Below, one piece after another: positions 25,061-37,633 of a stretch of DNA of 64,000 bases. Under the pieces are notes generated by a model that was not told where the DNA came from, searched no databases, and saw only the letters and a program-made list of their open reading frames with translations. Source of the DNA: Bursaphelenchus xylophilus (Eukaryota; Nematoda; Chromadorea; Rhabditida; Aphelenchoididae); contig CAJFCV020000005.1 of NCBI GenBank assembly GCA_904066235.2, positions 3,715,501 through 3,779,500 on the forward strand, read 5' to 3'. The first letter of the stretch is position 1; every line of letters begins with the position of its first letter. The translations under genes were made by a program, and so were the position numbers.

Positions 25061-27360
25061 CCTCTGCTTTGCAACAAACTCTGGAAAATTTTGTTTTATC
25101 TGGAACGAAATTTTAGAAACCTGTAATCGTTTGCTTGCATGACTAGTATCACTAATGCCTAAATATACATATATGTATGGGACTTTGTGAACCCTCGAAT
25201 GACATCACACTGCAAAGGTGACAACAAAGGAACGTGCCAAAAAGAAAGTCCTGAAGGAGTTTTGACCATACTGAAATGCAATGAGCCGGTCTAGTCAAAA
25301 AAAAATTGTAGGAAGCAAAAAGCTCACCTTTGAGGCTTGAAATCTCTGCTTCTTTCCCAATTTTTAAATTCTTGGATAGAAGTCAAAAAAAGTTTTTTGG
25401 AGATTTTATAAATGGCTCAAAAATTTACGTTTGTTTTTATCTATTTGCAACGCTGTGATTGTAAGCATACAATGACGTAAATGACACCTCTTTGTAATGA
25501 TACCAGCGCTCCGTTTTAACCATAAAAAAATATTTTCTCTGCAATTGATAAAGTATGTCAAAAACATCCTTTTTCTCTTTTTTTGTCTATAAATCGACTA
25601 CAGTAAAGTAAGAAATCGAATCCGGATAGTTTAATGATCTTGACCATCTGCTTCTAATTCCGTAAAAAATCTTTTTTCCCCTCAGATCCGTAATAGAATT
25701 CCAGATTCAACTTTGTTTTCCCGTCCCCACATTCCACCTCACTTTCCAAATCACATCATAAGACCAATAATAAACAAAGCAGTCCACCCTCTGGGCTCAT
25801 AACCCCTCCCTCCCACACCTTGGAAATGCAAATTCTCGCGTCATTCTTCCATTTTCCAATTTTCTCCCAACTGTTTTGCAAATTTTGAAATTTCTTCGTC
25901 CAATTTGAAAATAATGGGATTTTTATTGGGCCAGAAAAGAGTTTGCAAATCATAAGGGTATATAAATTTTACTTTTAATGGTGTATGATCAGAAGAAGAA
26001 AATAGAAAACGTATTTTACCAATGGGATATTGTCCATAGAGGACGCTTTTGCTTGAAATTTTGTATTTCTTTGAAAGACAAGTGCTCTGAGATGTAATCC
26101 TCAGGTTTTATCCACATTTCGCTCATACTTTATGACATCAATTTCTGTTTTTTTTTATTTTTTTTTCGACTTAATTTTTTTTCAATTTTTTGATCTGTTT
26201 ACCGATCGAAATTTGATTTTTTTCTCGAAATCATCGCAGGTGACAATTCGCCTTCTTTTTCAATTTTTTATCCGAATCCAGAATCCGGGTTGACAATGGG
26301 ATTTGATTTCTTTGCGGCGTTCGTTATATATTTGTTTTCCATCAGATCCTTGCGGAAAAAAGGGGGTATTCCTTCTTGATTCCCCCTTCCTGAAGCTTCC
26401 ATTTAAGATTTGGGGTATCCCGAAGGAGGTTGGAAGGTCTTTAAAAGGCGGGTAGAGCTAGAGGGAGGTTGGGATTTTTGGTAATAAAGCTGATTTTTGG
26501 GGAAAATTGAGGTTGAGATTTATATTATTTACAGACAGTACTGGGTAAAATACGAAACTTGACACTTTTCTGGAATATAATTTTTCAATTTTAATACGCA
26601 AAATTGAGAAAAAAATGCGAAAAATAAACATTTTTATGAGTGAAAATTTTAGTCTTCTTATAAAATGCTTACAATTAGTTGTATTTGATACTGTAGGAGG
26701 ACAATTTGTTTAATAAAACCATGGTCAATGTTTGCGTATTTTACTTTTTCCATGACATTTTTTGCGTTTTTTTGCCCTTGTTCTTTATTCTTCCTATTTT
26801 TCCTTCCTATTTTTGGGTTTAGTCTTCTGGCATGAAAACTTTGTCCGTATTTTACAACATCTCTTTTCCTGCAATTTGGGACAGGCCCCAAAATCCCGCG
26901 TAAAAAGTCCTGAAAAATATACAAAGCTGTAGAAACTGTTGAAATGACAAATTCAAGAGAGGAAGAGTATCAAAACGCATATAAATTGACCTTCATTTCC
27001 TCTTTCTCGTCACAAAAAAAACTCCAATGGAAACATTCTTTTATTTTTTTTTTGGGATTCATATTGACGTCAGAGACAACTGGGAATGCTCCCTCGTATC
27101 GTGACATGTTTTCCTCGCTTTGTCGGGTCCATGCACTTCTTGGGCTTCCCGGGGAAAGCACAGAAGAATCTTGATAGTGGTTTATAGTATAAGATTAGAT
27201 GGGGAAGCGGTGAATTGGACAAAAAATGAAGGGATCTTTGGCGTATAAGCTCCTGCTTGGAGTCAAATATTGGTTTTAATTTCCTCTGAATTTTTACGAC
27301 GTCATAAAAAAGCTCAGAACATTTTACGCCGATCTGCACCAAGCAATACCGTTTTCTGAA

Positions 27361-27697
27361 CACTGCACAGTGCGATGGATTTATTTAACGATTTTTTAAT
27401 GGTGCTCTGTGCAATAAACCTATTGAAATTGCAGTGTGCATGAGGAATATCAATGGCGAATGGATCTTAAAATTCGACTTGCAATTCTGCCACTTTCGGG
27501 GAAAAAAAATCTATTTTATTATTTTGCACAGTGCAGTGGATTTTTTTGACCCTACTGCACGGTGCAGAAATTTTTTGAGTAAAATAAAGTCTACGTTTTC
27601 TTATTAGGCCTTTATATGGAAAATCCTCAATTTTGAACTTTTTTCGTATCTTGATGCACGGTGCAATTCAATTTTTTTAAAAATGCACTGTGCAAAA
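27361..27697. repeat. Cluster of TGCAC(A/G)GTGCA palindromes
   Basis: Within about 340 bp there are CTGCACAGTGCG, TTGCACAGTGCAG, CTGCACGGTGCAG, ATGCACGGTGCAA and ATGCACTGTGCAA, plus degenerate forms (GCTCTGTGCAA, TTGCAGTGTGCAT). Single copies recur near 31039, 46524 and 46683. Spacing is irregular, so this is not a simple tandem array. Possible factor-binding cluster or repeat fragments. Confidence 0.6.
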
Positions 27698-28952
27698 ACA
27701 AAAAATTTTATACTCTCAAAAAATGTTCAATTCCTCTATCCTGGAAATCTCTCTGTCCATAAACAAGGTGTTTATGTATGAAATATTTTGACCAGTACCT
27801 TGTTTATCGCTCTCCGATTTCTCTGCCCGTATTAGTCGAGATGGCCCAAAAAAATGGGCATTTCGGCTGTTTTGGTGGCCTCGGGGTAAATAAATAACAA
27901 TATGCGTTATTTTGGAAAGGAAATGCTCTCGGACTGGCAGACGGCGACTGAATTATTCAAAGGTTAAAAGCTGGGTGGTATTCCGGAAAAACGCGTTTTA
28001 TTTTGAAAAAAGTAGGTTTTTTGGGGAAATTGTAATAGTAGTTGTATTGATGATGACTAAAGCAATGTTCGTATCTCATTGTAGTGTGAAGTAGTGAGTC
28101 TAAGGTTGCTACAATGTCAAACAAAAAATAATTTATAGTCGCTTCCGGAATAAAATCTTGATCTAAGCTCAAATGCTGAGCAATTATATTATACTTGACA
28201 TCAGATACAAAGTTGATGTAAAATACATGATGCAACATTTGTAATCATTATAGTTTTTGCCCTACATGCTAAATGAGACCTTGTGGAATATTGCGCCGCC
28301 TCAGGCTTCCTCCGTTAACCCATTAAGTTCCAAACTTTGCCCTTTGTATAAAAAATCACTACTTTTTGACGAAAACAGTATCCCATATGCATTTGTTTGG
28401 CGTTTCCTGCCAACAATGAGCCAATACTTTAATACTGGGTCAAATAGAGGTTAGTTTCTCATAGATGAGCGCTCAACTACTGGCTTTGCGTACTTTTAGA
28501 CATTCGAATTTCCGTTGGCCAGAAAAAGAAGGCCAATAAAATAGGACAAAAAACATTCGAAAACTTTTTTTCCGCTCAAAAACAAATTCTTGTAAGTTAT
28601 TTTTGCAACGAATTTTTGTTAGAAGAAAGAGATTTTTACACTTTTTTGTCAAAAATTCACAATTTCTTTTTTTCAACTTGAAAATTGGAGAAAAGTTTGA
28701 ATCTGTCGTTTTCCCTCGGGCCATTTGCGTCATTTGATTGGGAATACCGGGTGTAGTTGCTATGGTGCCCGCAGGCTTCATTAATTTTCATTTTATAGTT
28801 ATGCCCATTACCCCATTTGGAATACCGATAATTCCACGGTGTCTGGCCAGGAAGTGACTAACCAAAAAAGCTGACAAATTTTTAGGAATTGTTTTTGTTT
28901 GGGAAAATCATTTTTTATCATTTTTTTGGGATTTAAAAATTTGAAAAAAATT

Positions 28953-29170
28953 GGTAAGGGGGGACCAAGGCCAAAATTTTGGAAATAAAAAATTTCTCTC
29001 GCCGGCTCTCCTCATTTTGCCTGCTCTCTCGTAAATTTTTTTCTGAATATCTCGGCTTCCCTTGCAAAGAGGAAGTCCAAGTTTTTCGGGAATTAAAACA
29101 TGTCCAGACAGAGAAAGCGTGCCAAATTTGAAGAAAATCTGAGATTCTCGCCTCAGGCGTTGTCGGATAT
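28953..29170. repeat. Composite dispersed repeat (both families, copy 3)
   Basis: GGTAAGGGGGGACCAAGGCC is followed directly by CGGCTCTCCTCATTTTGCCT, TGAATATCTCGGCTTCCCTT and GCGTGCCAAATTTGAAG. This suggests that the two repeat families above are parts of one larger element, truncated in the other copies. Confidence 0.55.
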
Positions 29171-32100
29171 TCTCAGAAAAATGTCCAATTTTTCGCTTCA
29201 AAAGATTTATTCGCCGTCTTAAATTTCTCAATTGTAGCGTTACACCTATTCTGAATACAATCCAAATTACATATCAAAGTCATTTGACTTTATTTTACGA
29301 TTCCCTTTCGAAATGAACTCTAAACTCTCAATTACTAAAACGAATTGGGCGTTTTACTTGTTCACTTGTCACATTTGAGGATTATCTTCCAAATCCGAGG
29401 GGTTTAATTTTCGACAAACACATTTAGCACATCATTTTGGGCAAAGGAACGGGCATAAGTGATGAATAATATAATTTTTTGAGGGAAAAACAGTCTTGCC
29501 AATGGAAATAGGGTAAAATACGAACAGCTTATCTGTTTTTAGCACTTTTAGAGAACTTTTTCTTTTTGATAAAAGGCCAAAAATATATTTGATCGATGAT
29601 TTCGAACTGATCTTGTTTACGTTCGCCCTAAAACGTGATTTTCAACCTTGTTTTTGCAAAAAAAAGACCTATAATTTTATCTCACGACACTCCCTCGGGG
29701 CAAACCTGAAAGTTCTGACAGCTATTTTGAGGGTCATTGCAGTTGAGTAAAGGTTAATTTTTTTGTTGAAAACGGTATTTTAGGATAACAAAAGGTCCAA
29801 AAAATGATGTGGAATGATAGATGACCTCATTCAAAAAATTTTGTGTGCAAAAAAGGCAATAGATCGATTTTAGGTCATGTTTTAGCAAGAAAATTAACAA
29901 AGCTATCATTCTTTATCGTCATCATGACATTTCGTAAAGAAATTCGCAATTTCCGCTCACAAAATTGGACAATTATACAAGTTTTGCAAGGTATTATGTA
30001 ATTTCCTATCGTATTCTATCTATTTCTATACAATACCAATTATTTTCAGTCGTCAAATGAAAGGCCGTAATTTTTCGATATTACTATCGGCAGTAATACA
30101 AATTTTCTCAAAATTTACAAGTTGTATCTGCCATTAATTGCTCCCACTATACTTTATACGAGCCAACACTTTCCCTTTCTCATATCCGCTGTTTTGTTGC
30201 TACATGAAACTCTCCATTTCCCTCCTCCCATACCCCCAAATTTCTCCCATTTTTCGTATCATTCCCCCGCTCCGTAACCAATGTAATATCAATCATAATG
30301 ACGGGGAGTAGAATTATAGATCTCCCCCCGTCCATTCACTGTATACTAATTTATTTCCGAAAGAGCGAAAAATAATTTTCCCTCGCGGAAAAAAAGGGGG
30401 GAGAAAAGAGGTGCCATTCCGCGTTTACTCGCTCTGTTTGCACCCTCTCCTCCGCCTTCGTCTGCCCTCAACTGCATGGTCAAGGGCCGTATTCGAATAT
30501 GTGCTTGCAAGTGTGTTTGATTGCCGAGCTTCGAGCGAGATTTTCGGGACAAACGAGGGATTCTAAATGGGATTCGCATCAACTTTTGCTTACTTTTGCT
30601 AATTTTTCGAAGTTCAGCCTGTTTTTTCAAAATGATACTGAAAATTTTTGGATTTCTGAAGACCTTAGGGTCTGTTCTAAAGTTCTACATTAAAATATTT
30701 ACATTTTAATTTTCAAAATCTATGAAAATTAAGGTTTTATACAGCTGGTCTCTAGTACAATATATCAACTTTGGGTAAGATGACTTTGTCATTTGCTGAG
30801 GATTTAACTAGCAAATACATAGTAAGACTTGTTAGCATCATTTTCATACTTAATTTCCCCTCAAAACTATTCCAAAATTGGTCTTTTACAATCAAATGAC
30901 CTAGTATAATATAACAAAATGACCCATAACTTTTTGAAAACTTATTTTTTGGCTAAATTGAAGTCAGTAGGTACTCAATGTGGCTCAAATTTAGCTTTAC
31001 AAAACTTAGCACCTAAGGGTTTTTTTGTACTAAACTGCCTGCACAGTGCAAAGTCGAAACAAATAAATCGAAGTCAGATGACTCAAAAAACATAAAACGA
31101 CAGCAGGGATCGTCTGCAGCGTTCCGGTTTTTGGTAAATAGTACAGCGAACCAGACTGTAAATGATTAAAAATCGTAGGGTGCGCTGGGGGCGAAGCTGT
31201 GAGAGGAGGTGTCAAATTGAGGGAGTGCCCGCTGACAGGTGAGGTCAGGCTAGTATGGGTTTTGAAATGGGTAAAGAGAAGGGTTTCGCGGTAATAAGCA
31301 TCTGGACGGAGAGGGTTTCTCATTGTTTTGGCTTTGAAAATGAGAAAATTTATATTATACTTGATATAAGTAATATCTCTGGAAAAAATAGCGCAACACA
31401 TTGGTATAATAGATAATTAAAGTCGTAGTTAAACCAATTGGGGCGTATTTTACCCAATTATTTTCCTTTTCCGGCATTTCTAATCAATTTGGTGACTAAA
31501 GTGACACTTGACCCATTCTTATCACCATGGGTCAAGTCTTGCACCTAAATCCAATTTGCAATGGAAACCGAACGTTCGGTGCAAAAACATGGCCATGCAT
31601 GGCCTCCTCCGGCTGCTGGCGAGTGCAGTCAATATTCGCCTTGAATTAAGGTCGTTCCGAGGGCAGATCTTTAGTTCGCGGTCTTGTAAAGGTCACATTT
31701 TGCGGAGTTCCCCAAAAATTTCAACCAATTTCCCCTTTCCGGAACGCCTACCACCCGTTACCGAGTGTTTTCCCTTATTTTATCACGTTTCTATCAGAAC
31801 GTCAACTTTTGAGGGGTTTATTTGGGGAAAATGAAGAAAAATTGTGTTATCCATGAGGACGGCGAATTTCGAGCCTGCCCAAAAATGAGTGGGAGAGATT
31901 GCGGTGTCTCCAGACGACAGGCTCGCCACATATTTGGCTTCACAGACGCTAGGAGCTTGCGGATTTCCAGGAATTCGGGAAAAATAGGGAAATCTTGGAA
32001 CTTCCCCGGATCTTTTGTTTTCTTGATGTTTGTCTGGAGTTTTGGGCTCGATTTTAACTTCAGACATTCTATTCTGAGTCTTTTGCGAGATAATTTACAT

Positions 32101-32521
32101 AATTACGGGCTATTTTTGCAAGCCTTCATCAAGATTTTTTTTATTTCCCTCATGGATTGAGTTTTTTTTGTAATTTCTAAGTGTTTTCACGCATTTCAAT
32201 GGTCTAAACTTTGTTCTTTCATTAAAAATACAAAATATAAACCAAAGTAAACATCGAAATTTTCGAAATTTTTTCATGATGTATATTCCCCTAGGCGAGC
32301 TTCAAATTTTGATGTTTCAATGAGAAAATTTTGCTTGTTTTGCAAGTCTTTACGCGTTTATCATCGTTTAACGGCTCTATCAGCTGTTGGGGCAAAGGGC
32401 GCCTCGAAGCGAGGAGAAAGAGAGACCCCGCTTCGAAGGCTCTAGTGTAAGGTCAGATCGAGCGCGACCCATTTTTCTCCGCTGTTTTTTTTGTTTCGTT
32501 GATTACTTCCTAGTCTATACG

Positions 32522-32533
32522 AGATATTTTTAG
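32522..32533 (+). promoter_or_regulatory. Probable spliced-leader acceptor before Pellino
   Basis: ATATTTTTAG ends immediately before the ATG at 32534. A 3' splice signal with no upstream coding exon is the usual picture for SL trans-splicing in nematodes. Confidence 0.55.
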
Positions 32534-35500
32534 ATGGATCCGACGGTTGAGGTGATCTTGGGACGGCCAGCGGTTGAGGATTCCACGGATGAAAGTTACG
32601 GAGAATTTATCTTGTTGGGGTATGTTTTCTTGATCTTTTCATTGAAATTTGTGGTTTTTAGGGAATGAATTATGTGTGATTAGGTTGTGTATTTCATAAA
32701 CCGACTATTCCAATCAAATTAAAACGAAATTTCATCTATTTCCAAAGAGAACAAGTTTCGGATCAAGAACATCAAATTTGCGGCTAAAATAAGGTTTTCT
32801 TGAAAAAGTTTTATTTTAAACGAGGTTAACCCTGTTCTCTGGCGATTGTACCAAGATGTACTCTTCAATACTAATTCAGTTTCCGGTCAACAATATTTAG
32901 TTTGGCCCAAGTTTTTGAATGAAAGCCTCATTTTATTCATGACGTTTTTATGGATTGTTGTTTTTGTTCCAAACTCGCATGTGACCAGGTGTTCTTGCAT
33001 CATGTTTTTGTTTACAATTTGTGCGCATTCGATCTGTCGCAGGTTTCGTAATTTATAGCCATTAACACCATGTATGGTATACCTGATAAGGGTGCAAAAA
33101 AATTCGTTCTTCGGCCTCACATGACCCGGCGAATACAAATAACATTCCACTGGTCACGTTATTCACAAGGGCAGTTAAAGTTCTGGCAAAAACTAGACAG
33201 AAAGACTTTGATAAGGAGATAAACTGATAAGAAAATCGAAAGTTCGATGTGTTTTGGAAAACAATTTATGAGCTTTTTGTGTTATAAAGCTGGGAACTGA
33301 AATTTGAAAGCTAATTAAAAAAAGATTAAGATATTTTATCAAGAATCCTCAATTCACGACCTTATTTTAGGTACAATGGCCCACCAGACAGTGCAAGTCT
33401 CCGATGCTCCACAAACGGCCGTAAACACCGCTCCAAAATGACCTTCCGAGTCCGTGAACAGGCCAATGGAATAAAGAAAGCAGGCATCTCGGAAACAAAG
33501 CAGAACCCACTTCAGAATGACGTGAGTTTCTATTCTCCTTTCCTTTTCTTCAAATTTTAGGTTAATCAAACTGATTTTGTCTTCTTCCAGGCGGTAAAAG
33601 ACTCATCTAAGCACGTGGTGTCCTACTTGTATTATAAAGGTCATGCAGTGCTTGTGGAGTATGAAATTGATCAAGCCAAGGACATGTTCCAGGTAAAAAT
33701 TGATATTATACTAGCTATCAAAAACGGCATCGTGAAAGACAAACAGATATTAACAAAATCGATTTCAGATTGGTCGCTCATCCGAACCACAGATTGATTT
33801 TACCATTGTGGACACTTGGCTAGCCGCCTCCAGCCCAGGGTCGGTCCTCAGTCCTCTTGGACATCATCGAAGTCAGAAAGTGAAAAGCGTCAATGCCAAA
33901 GGAGAGAAACAAGTATCGTCGACGATCTCTCGCTACGCTTGCAGAATCCTGGCCGATCGAGAAGAGCCCAACAAATGTTACGTTTACGCGGCTGGCTTTG
34001 ACACCTCAAGGAACATCTTTTTGGGGGTAAGTTGATGGGTAAAGTGAGTTATTAGTGTATTTTCCAGATTATTTTGAAATGATCTGGCGTAGTTATTAGT
34101 TGAGCGGGATTTTGGTAAAGGTTCTTTCTAAATTTCGAGAGGATTTTACCATTTTCTTAAGAGTTATATCAAAATCTTTACGGTTCATGTCTAGAGCAAT
34201 AGAATTTTCTTGAAAACTTTTAATATTCCTCTAATTTTAGGAGAAAGCGACCAAGTGGCAAAAGAAGAATGGAGAATTCGATGGCCTCACCACCAATGGT
34301 GTCTTAATTTTACACCCAAACCGCAGTGCTGACACCGAAAATCAGGAGATGTACATCTGGAGAGAGGTCTCTGTAGATGGAGAAATCTACACTCTCAGAG
34401 AGACCAGGTCATCTACAAAGCGAGGGGACCTCGTTCCGGACGAGACTAACCAACTGCAAGACGGAACTCTGATTGATTTATGTGGAGCAACACTTCTTTG
34501 GAGATCAGCTGAAGGTCTAAAACAAAGCCCATCAACGGCCGAGTTGGAACGACGGTTGGATGAGTTGAATGCAGGTGAGAGTTTGAAGATTTTTCTTGAT
34601 GTTTAGGTTGATTAGAAGTGGAGTGGATGGTATTTTTTGAAGGTCGAATACTAAAAGTTATTAGAGAAGCACTTGACACATAGAGTCAAGTGTGGCACTG
34701 GTGTAAATCAGGTGGTTAGAAGCAGGGGTGGTCAGTGGGCCGGGCCGGCCCGTCACGGGCCGGCCCGGCCCGGCCCAAACGGGCCGGCCGGGCTCAAAAA
34801 TGGAAAATTACAAACGGGCCGGGCCCGTCACGGGCCGGGCCGCGGGCCTGGGGTTTTTCCGGCCCGGCCCGTCTAAATTACAATGCCAAACCGTTGGCAT
34901 TCATTGTTTTCGCGCCGGGAAAATTAATTGATGTTGTTATAGTTGCTGTTTCTCAAGTTCTAAAACGTTTACAAGTCTATAGTTCCATTATAAAACCACA
35001 AAACTATCACATTGATCCTTTACTAGCTATATCAACGCCTTTTTTGCCTAAGTTTAGATCCCAAGCTTGGGCGCAGTTCGCAGAACCCTCTATAAACGGG
35101 CCTGCACGGGCCGGGCCGGGCCGGGCCAGGCCCGTCACGGGCCGGGCCTGGAAAAAGACTAGACGGGCCGGGCCGGTAATTAGACGGGCCGGGCCGCGGG
35201 CCGAAAATCGGAAAAATAGGGTCCGCTGACCACCCCTGGTTAGAAGAAGGATGTCTGGTTTATTGCTCTCTAATTTACGGTTAAGAGACTTTTACAGCAT
35301 CTTCGTCAAGTTTTGTTGAAAGATTTATTGGTAGTTGTATTATCTATGATTTTTTTTGAGAAAATTTATTTATTTTTCTTTTAATTTTAGGTAAACCACA
35401 ATGCCCCGTCAACCTCAATACGTTGATAATTCCTCGGAAACGCACGACGAAGAACAGCAACAACTCCAAACAGCCATATGTCTACCTGAGATGCGGCCAT

Positions 35501-36151
35501 GTACAAGGTAAACACAATTGGGGCGTTACGCAGACTGGAGCCTCGGAATGCGCATTTAAATGCCCGATTTGTATGCTGGAGAGCGACGCCATCCTTCAGC
35601 TGACAATGGGAATGGAGTCAGCTTTCCATTTGGACTCGGATTCATTGGATTACGCCTTCAATCCGTGTGGTCATGTGGCGAGCAAAGCTACTGTTAGGTA
35701 AGTAATTTTATGGTTGTTTTTTGATGTTTAGGAAGGAGAACGAAGGTCAGAGAAGGTCTAAATATGGGGTTGGAGAAAGTTGAAAAGTGTTTTTTTGGAA
35801 TCTTCGGCGGTTTTTAGCTTTTTGGAGGCAGTTCTGACCTTGTTTTAGACGAATTGTCGTTGTTTCTTGGCTTTAGAAAGAGGATAAATTTAGGAAGAGG
35901 TTTTCTCTTTAGAGATTGTAATTTCTATGCTTTTGAGGCCATTTGGACGAAATCTCGGCTTTGTTTTAGGCATCTTATTATTATATTATACTTGATGATT
36001 AACCGTCGATTTTTTTAGCTATTGGTCCCGAATCCCCCTGCCTCATGGAACGAACAGCTTCTACCCGGTGTGCCCCTTCTGCACCACCCTCTTGGACATG
36101 AAAAAACCACACGTTAGACTGATCTTCCAGGATCATTGCTACGATACCTAA
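32534..36151 (+). CDS. Pellino-family E3 ubiquitin ligase
   Basis: Pellino proteins join an FHA-like domain that binds phosphorylated IRAK/Pelle kinases to a C-terminal RING-like domain; they act in Toll/IL-1-type signalling. Seven exons (32534-32619, 33371-33521, 33591-33692, 33769-34026, 34241-34574, 35391-35697, 36019-36151) join in phase to 456 residues. Family blocks in order: LLGYNGPPDSASLR, HVVSYLYYKGHAVLVEYEID, IGRSSEPQIDFTIVDTW, STISRYACRILADREEP, YAAGFDTSRNIFLGEKATKW, DGLTTNGVLILHP, WREVSVDGEIYTLRETRSS, TNQLQDGTLIDLCGATLLWR. The RING-like part keeps its zinc-ligand pairs (YLRCGH, CPIC, NPCGHV, CPFC) and the YWSRIPLPHGT motif. Intron 5 contains a hAT-like MITE. It heads the plus-strand half of the window. 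Confidence 0.96.
34723..35238. mobile_element. GC-rich hAT-type MITE with 8-bp target duplication
   Basis: The ends CAGGGGTGGTCAGTGG and CCGCTGACCACCCCTG are near-perfect inverted repeats of hAT type (CAGGGGTGG...). GTTAGAAG occurs at 34715-34722 and again at 35239-35246, an exact 8-bp target duplication as expected for hAT transposition. The interior is dominated by GGGCCGG/CCCGTCACGGGCC repeats on both sides of an AT-rich centre. Apparent proline/glycine/arginine-rich open frames here come from that composition. It lies in Pellino intron 5. Confidence 0.93.
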
Positions 36152-37245
36152 ATTACCCTCCGCTGGTCGAAAATAACCGGTCAAATTTTGGCATTCTTTC
36201 AATTTATGAGTTTAATACATTGTTTGGTATCTTTGTGAGTTATCCTGTACATGTTCTCGTTCCTTGTCTGTCCTCTCCGATTATTCCATTGTCTTTTTAT
36301 TTCCACCGAAAGTGATCTCTCTCTACTGTGATTTATTTTCGAATTGGGATCTAGAGGCGTTTTAGTGGGGTCTCGACGTCTAACAATTAATTTTTGTTAT
36401 TGTAGCCGGCTATAGCCAATTTCCTGCCGAGTGGAACAGTTGTCACAAAAGGCCATTTTGGGTCAAGTGTTTCTCACATCAGAAAATGGCTTTTTTGAAG
36501 CATCCAGAACAATTAATGTGGTGTAAGGCGTCTATTCCATACTATTTCTCCCTCTAATACTCGATATTGTACTTGACTCACAGTCAACTCTTCCCCAGAA
36601 ACACTTATATGGGTTACTGTATTTTTAACCATCTTTTTGATTCATGATTTATTTCCCAACACTCCTCCTTGTTGATTAACCACATTTTCTGTCTTTTATT
36701 CGCATATCTAACCCGTTTTTTTCAATCTTCTAACCTTTTGATTATCTATCAGTACTTGTAAGTATTTAAAATTGCTTGTGGAATGAAATTCTGAACTGAA
36801 AATAAATAATTTCGTGACTTGTGAGGGATGAGAGAGCTGATTGATAAGAATACAAGTTGATTCGACTGATAAGTACTTGAAAAGCGGTTTTTTTCGATGG
36901 TTTAATCAGATCTAAAGGGCTTTTTTGAATTTTTTGGGGTTTTCAAAAAAATCGTGGGGAAATTGTGAGAATTCGATATGAGTAAAGTGGAAGGAAGGTG
37001 TTAGCTATAATTTGGTTATTTTTTGGTTGGAATTGGAACCGATTTTTGGTAGGAATTTTGAGATTTTTTGCGATTTTGATCTAAAATCGTCAAGTTTTAT
37101 GAACTTTTTTACGTTTTGGTCTGTAAAATGTTTGAAATGGACCAAATAAAAGTCTAGTTTGGTACGTGGATTCTTATTTGATGCGTATTTTGACAAGAAC
37201 CGAAAAAATTAAAATTTATGTTTTTTTTTGCTTTTCATATTTTTC
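36152..37245. other. Pellino 3' UTR and spacer to LAMTOR3
   Basis: No further gene seen. AATAAATAA near 36798 is a candidate poly(A) signal. Two copies of the GTCAAGT / ACTTGAC motif are present (about 36461 and 36570). Confidence 0.4.
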
Positions 37246-37256
37246 TCTATTTCCAG
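37246..37256 (+). promoter_or_regulatory. Probable spliced-leader acceptor before LAMTOR3
   Basis: CTCTATTTCCAG ends 2 bp before the ATG at 37259, with no upstream coding exon in phase. This suggests trans-splicing and supports the chosen start. Confidence 0.6.
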
Positions 37257-37258
37257 CA

Positions 37259-37633
37259 ATGAGAATCATCGATTCGTTGGAGACAGTGATCCGTCTCATC
37301 CCCGAGATCCAATCCATCCTGATTGTGGACCGTGACGGTGTTCCGGTGGCCGGTGCCGGAGAAGAGGCGCGAAATCGGAGCCAACTCACTTCCGCCTACG
37401 CCACAGCCCTGGAACAGGCCAACCGGCTGAATATCGGCGAACAGGAAAGCTGGGTGTTCCAATACGAAGCCAGCCAACTGGTCGTCCTGCACTCCAATCC
37501 ATTCGCCATCTTCATTTTGGCCACTCCAAATGCGAACACGGGACTTTTGCGACAGCTGAAAGATCGACTCCAACCCATCCTAAAGGAGTGCCAGGAGACG
37601 ATCAACGAAGCTCAGGCTCCTCAAGCGTGCTAA
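37259..37633 (+). CDS. LAMTOR3: Ragulator subunit LAMTOR3 / MP1 (roadblock fold)
   Basis: Small scaffold of the Ragulator complex on late endosomes and lysosomes, which anchors Rag GTPases for TORC1 activation and tethers MEK1-ERK. A single exon encodes 124 residues, the same length as human LAMTOR3. The family core VDRDGVPV lies at about residues 25-32, followed by an SAYATALEQANRLNIG helix (vertebrate FALATDQGSKLG), QLVVLHSNPFAIFILA (vertebrate YQVVQFNRLPLVVSFIA), and PNANTGLLRQLKDRLQPIL (SSANTGLIVSLEKELAPLF). The start is fixed by the adjacent acceptor. It follows Pellino on the same strand after 1.1 kb; co-transcription is possible but not shown. Confidence 0.93.
   Translation: MRIIDSLETVIRLIPEIQSILIVDRDGVPVAGAGEEARNRSQLTSAYATALEQANRLNIGEQESWVFQYEASQLVVLHSNPFAIFILATPNANTGLLRQLKDRLQPILKECQETINEAQAPQAC

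Larger units (their letters stand above)
21970..32533. other. Gene desert, third part
   Basis: About 10.5 kb of AT-rich DNA without a recognisable gene. It contains dispersed repeats (23241-23395, 24895-25060, 28953-29170), a cluster of TGCACAGTGCA palindromes (27361-27697), six or seven GTAAAATACG motifs, and an inverted GACTTGACCC pair (31505-31541). A 94-codon minus frame at 31783-32067 starts with a hydrophilic segment (MSEVKIEPKTPDKHQENK) but shows no known domain. The last 150 bp are GC-richer and are the likely Pellino outron/promoter. Confidence 0.5.

Noticed and set aside
28908..29231. Basic 107-codon minus-strand frame
   Set aside because: It overlaps a dispersed repeat also present at 4960 and 24895, where the frame is not kept.
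31783..32067. Minus-strand 94-codon frame starting MSEVKIEPKTPDKHQENK
   Set aside because: Protein-like beginning, but no domain, no homologue I can name and no supporting splice or promoter context; mentioned only in the desert entry.
34673..35229. Glycine/proline/arginine-rich open frames up to 164 codons
   Set aside because: Caused by GGGCCGG repeats of the hAT-like MITE inside a Pellino intron.
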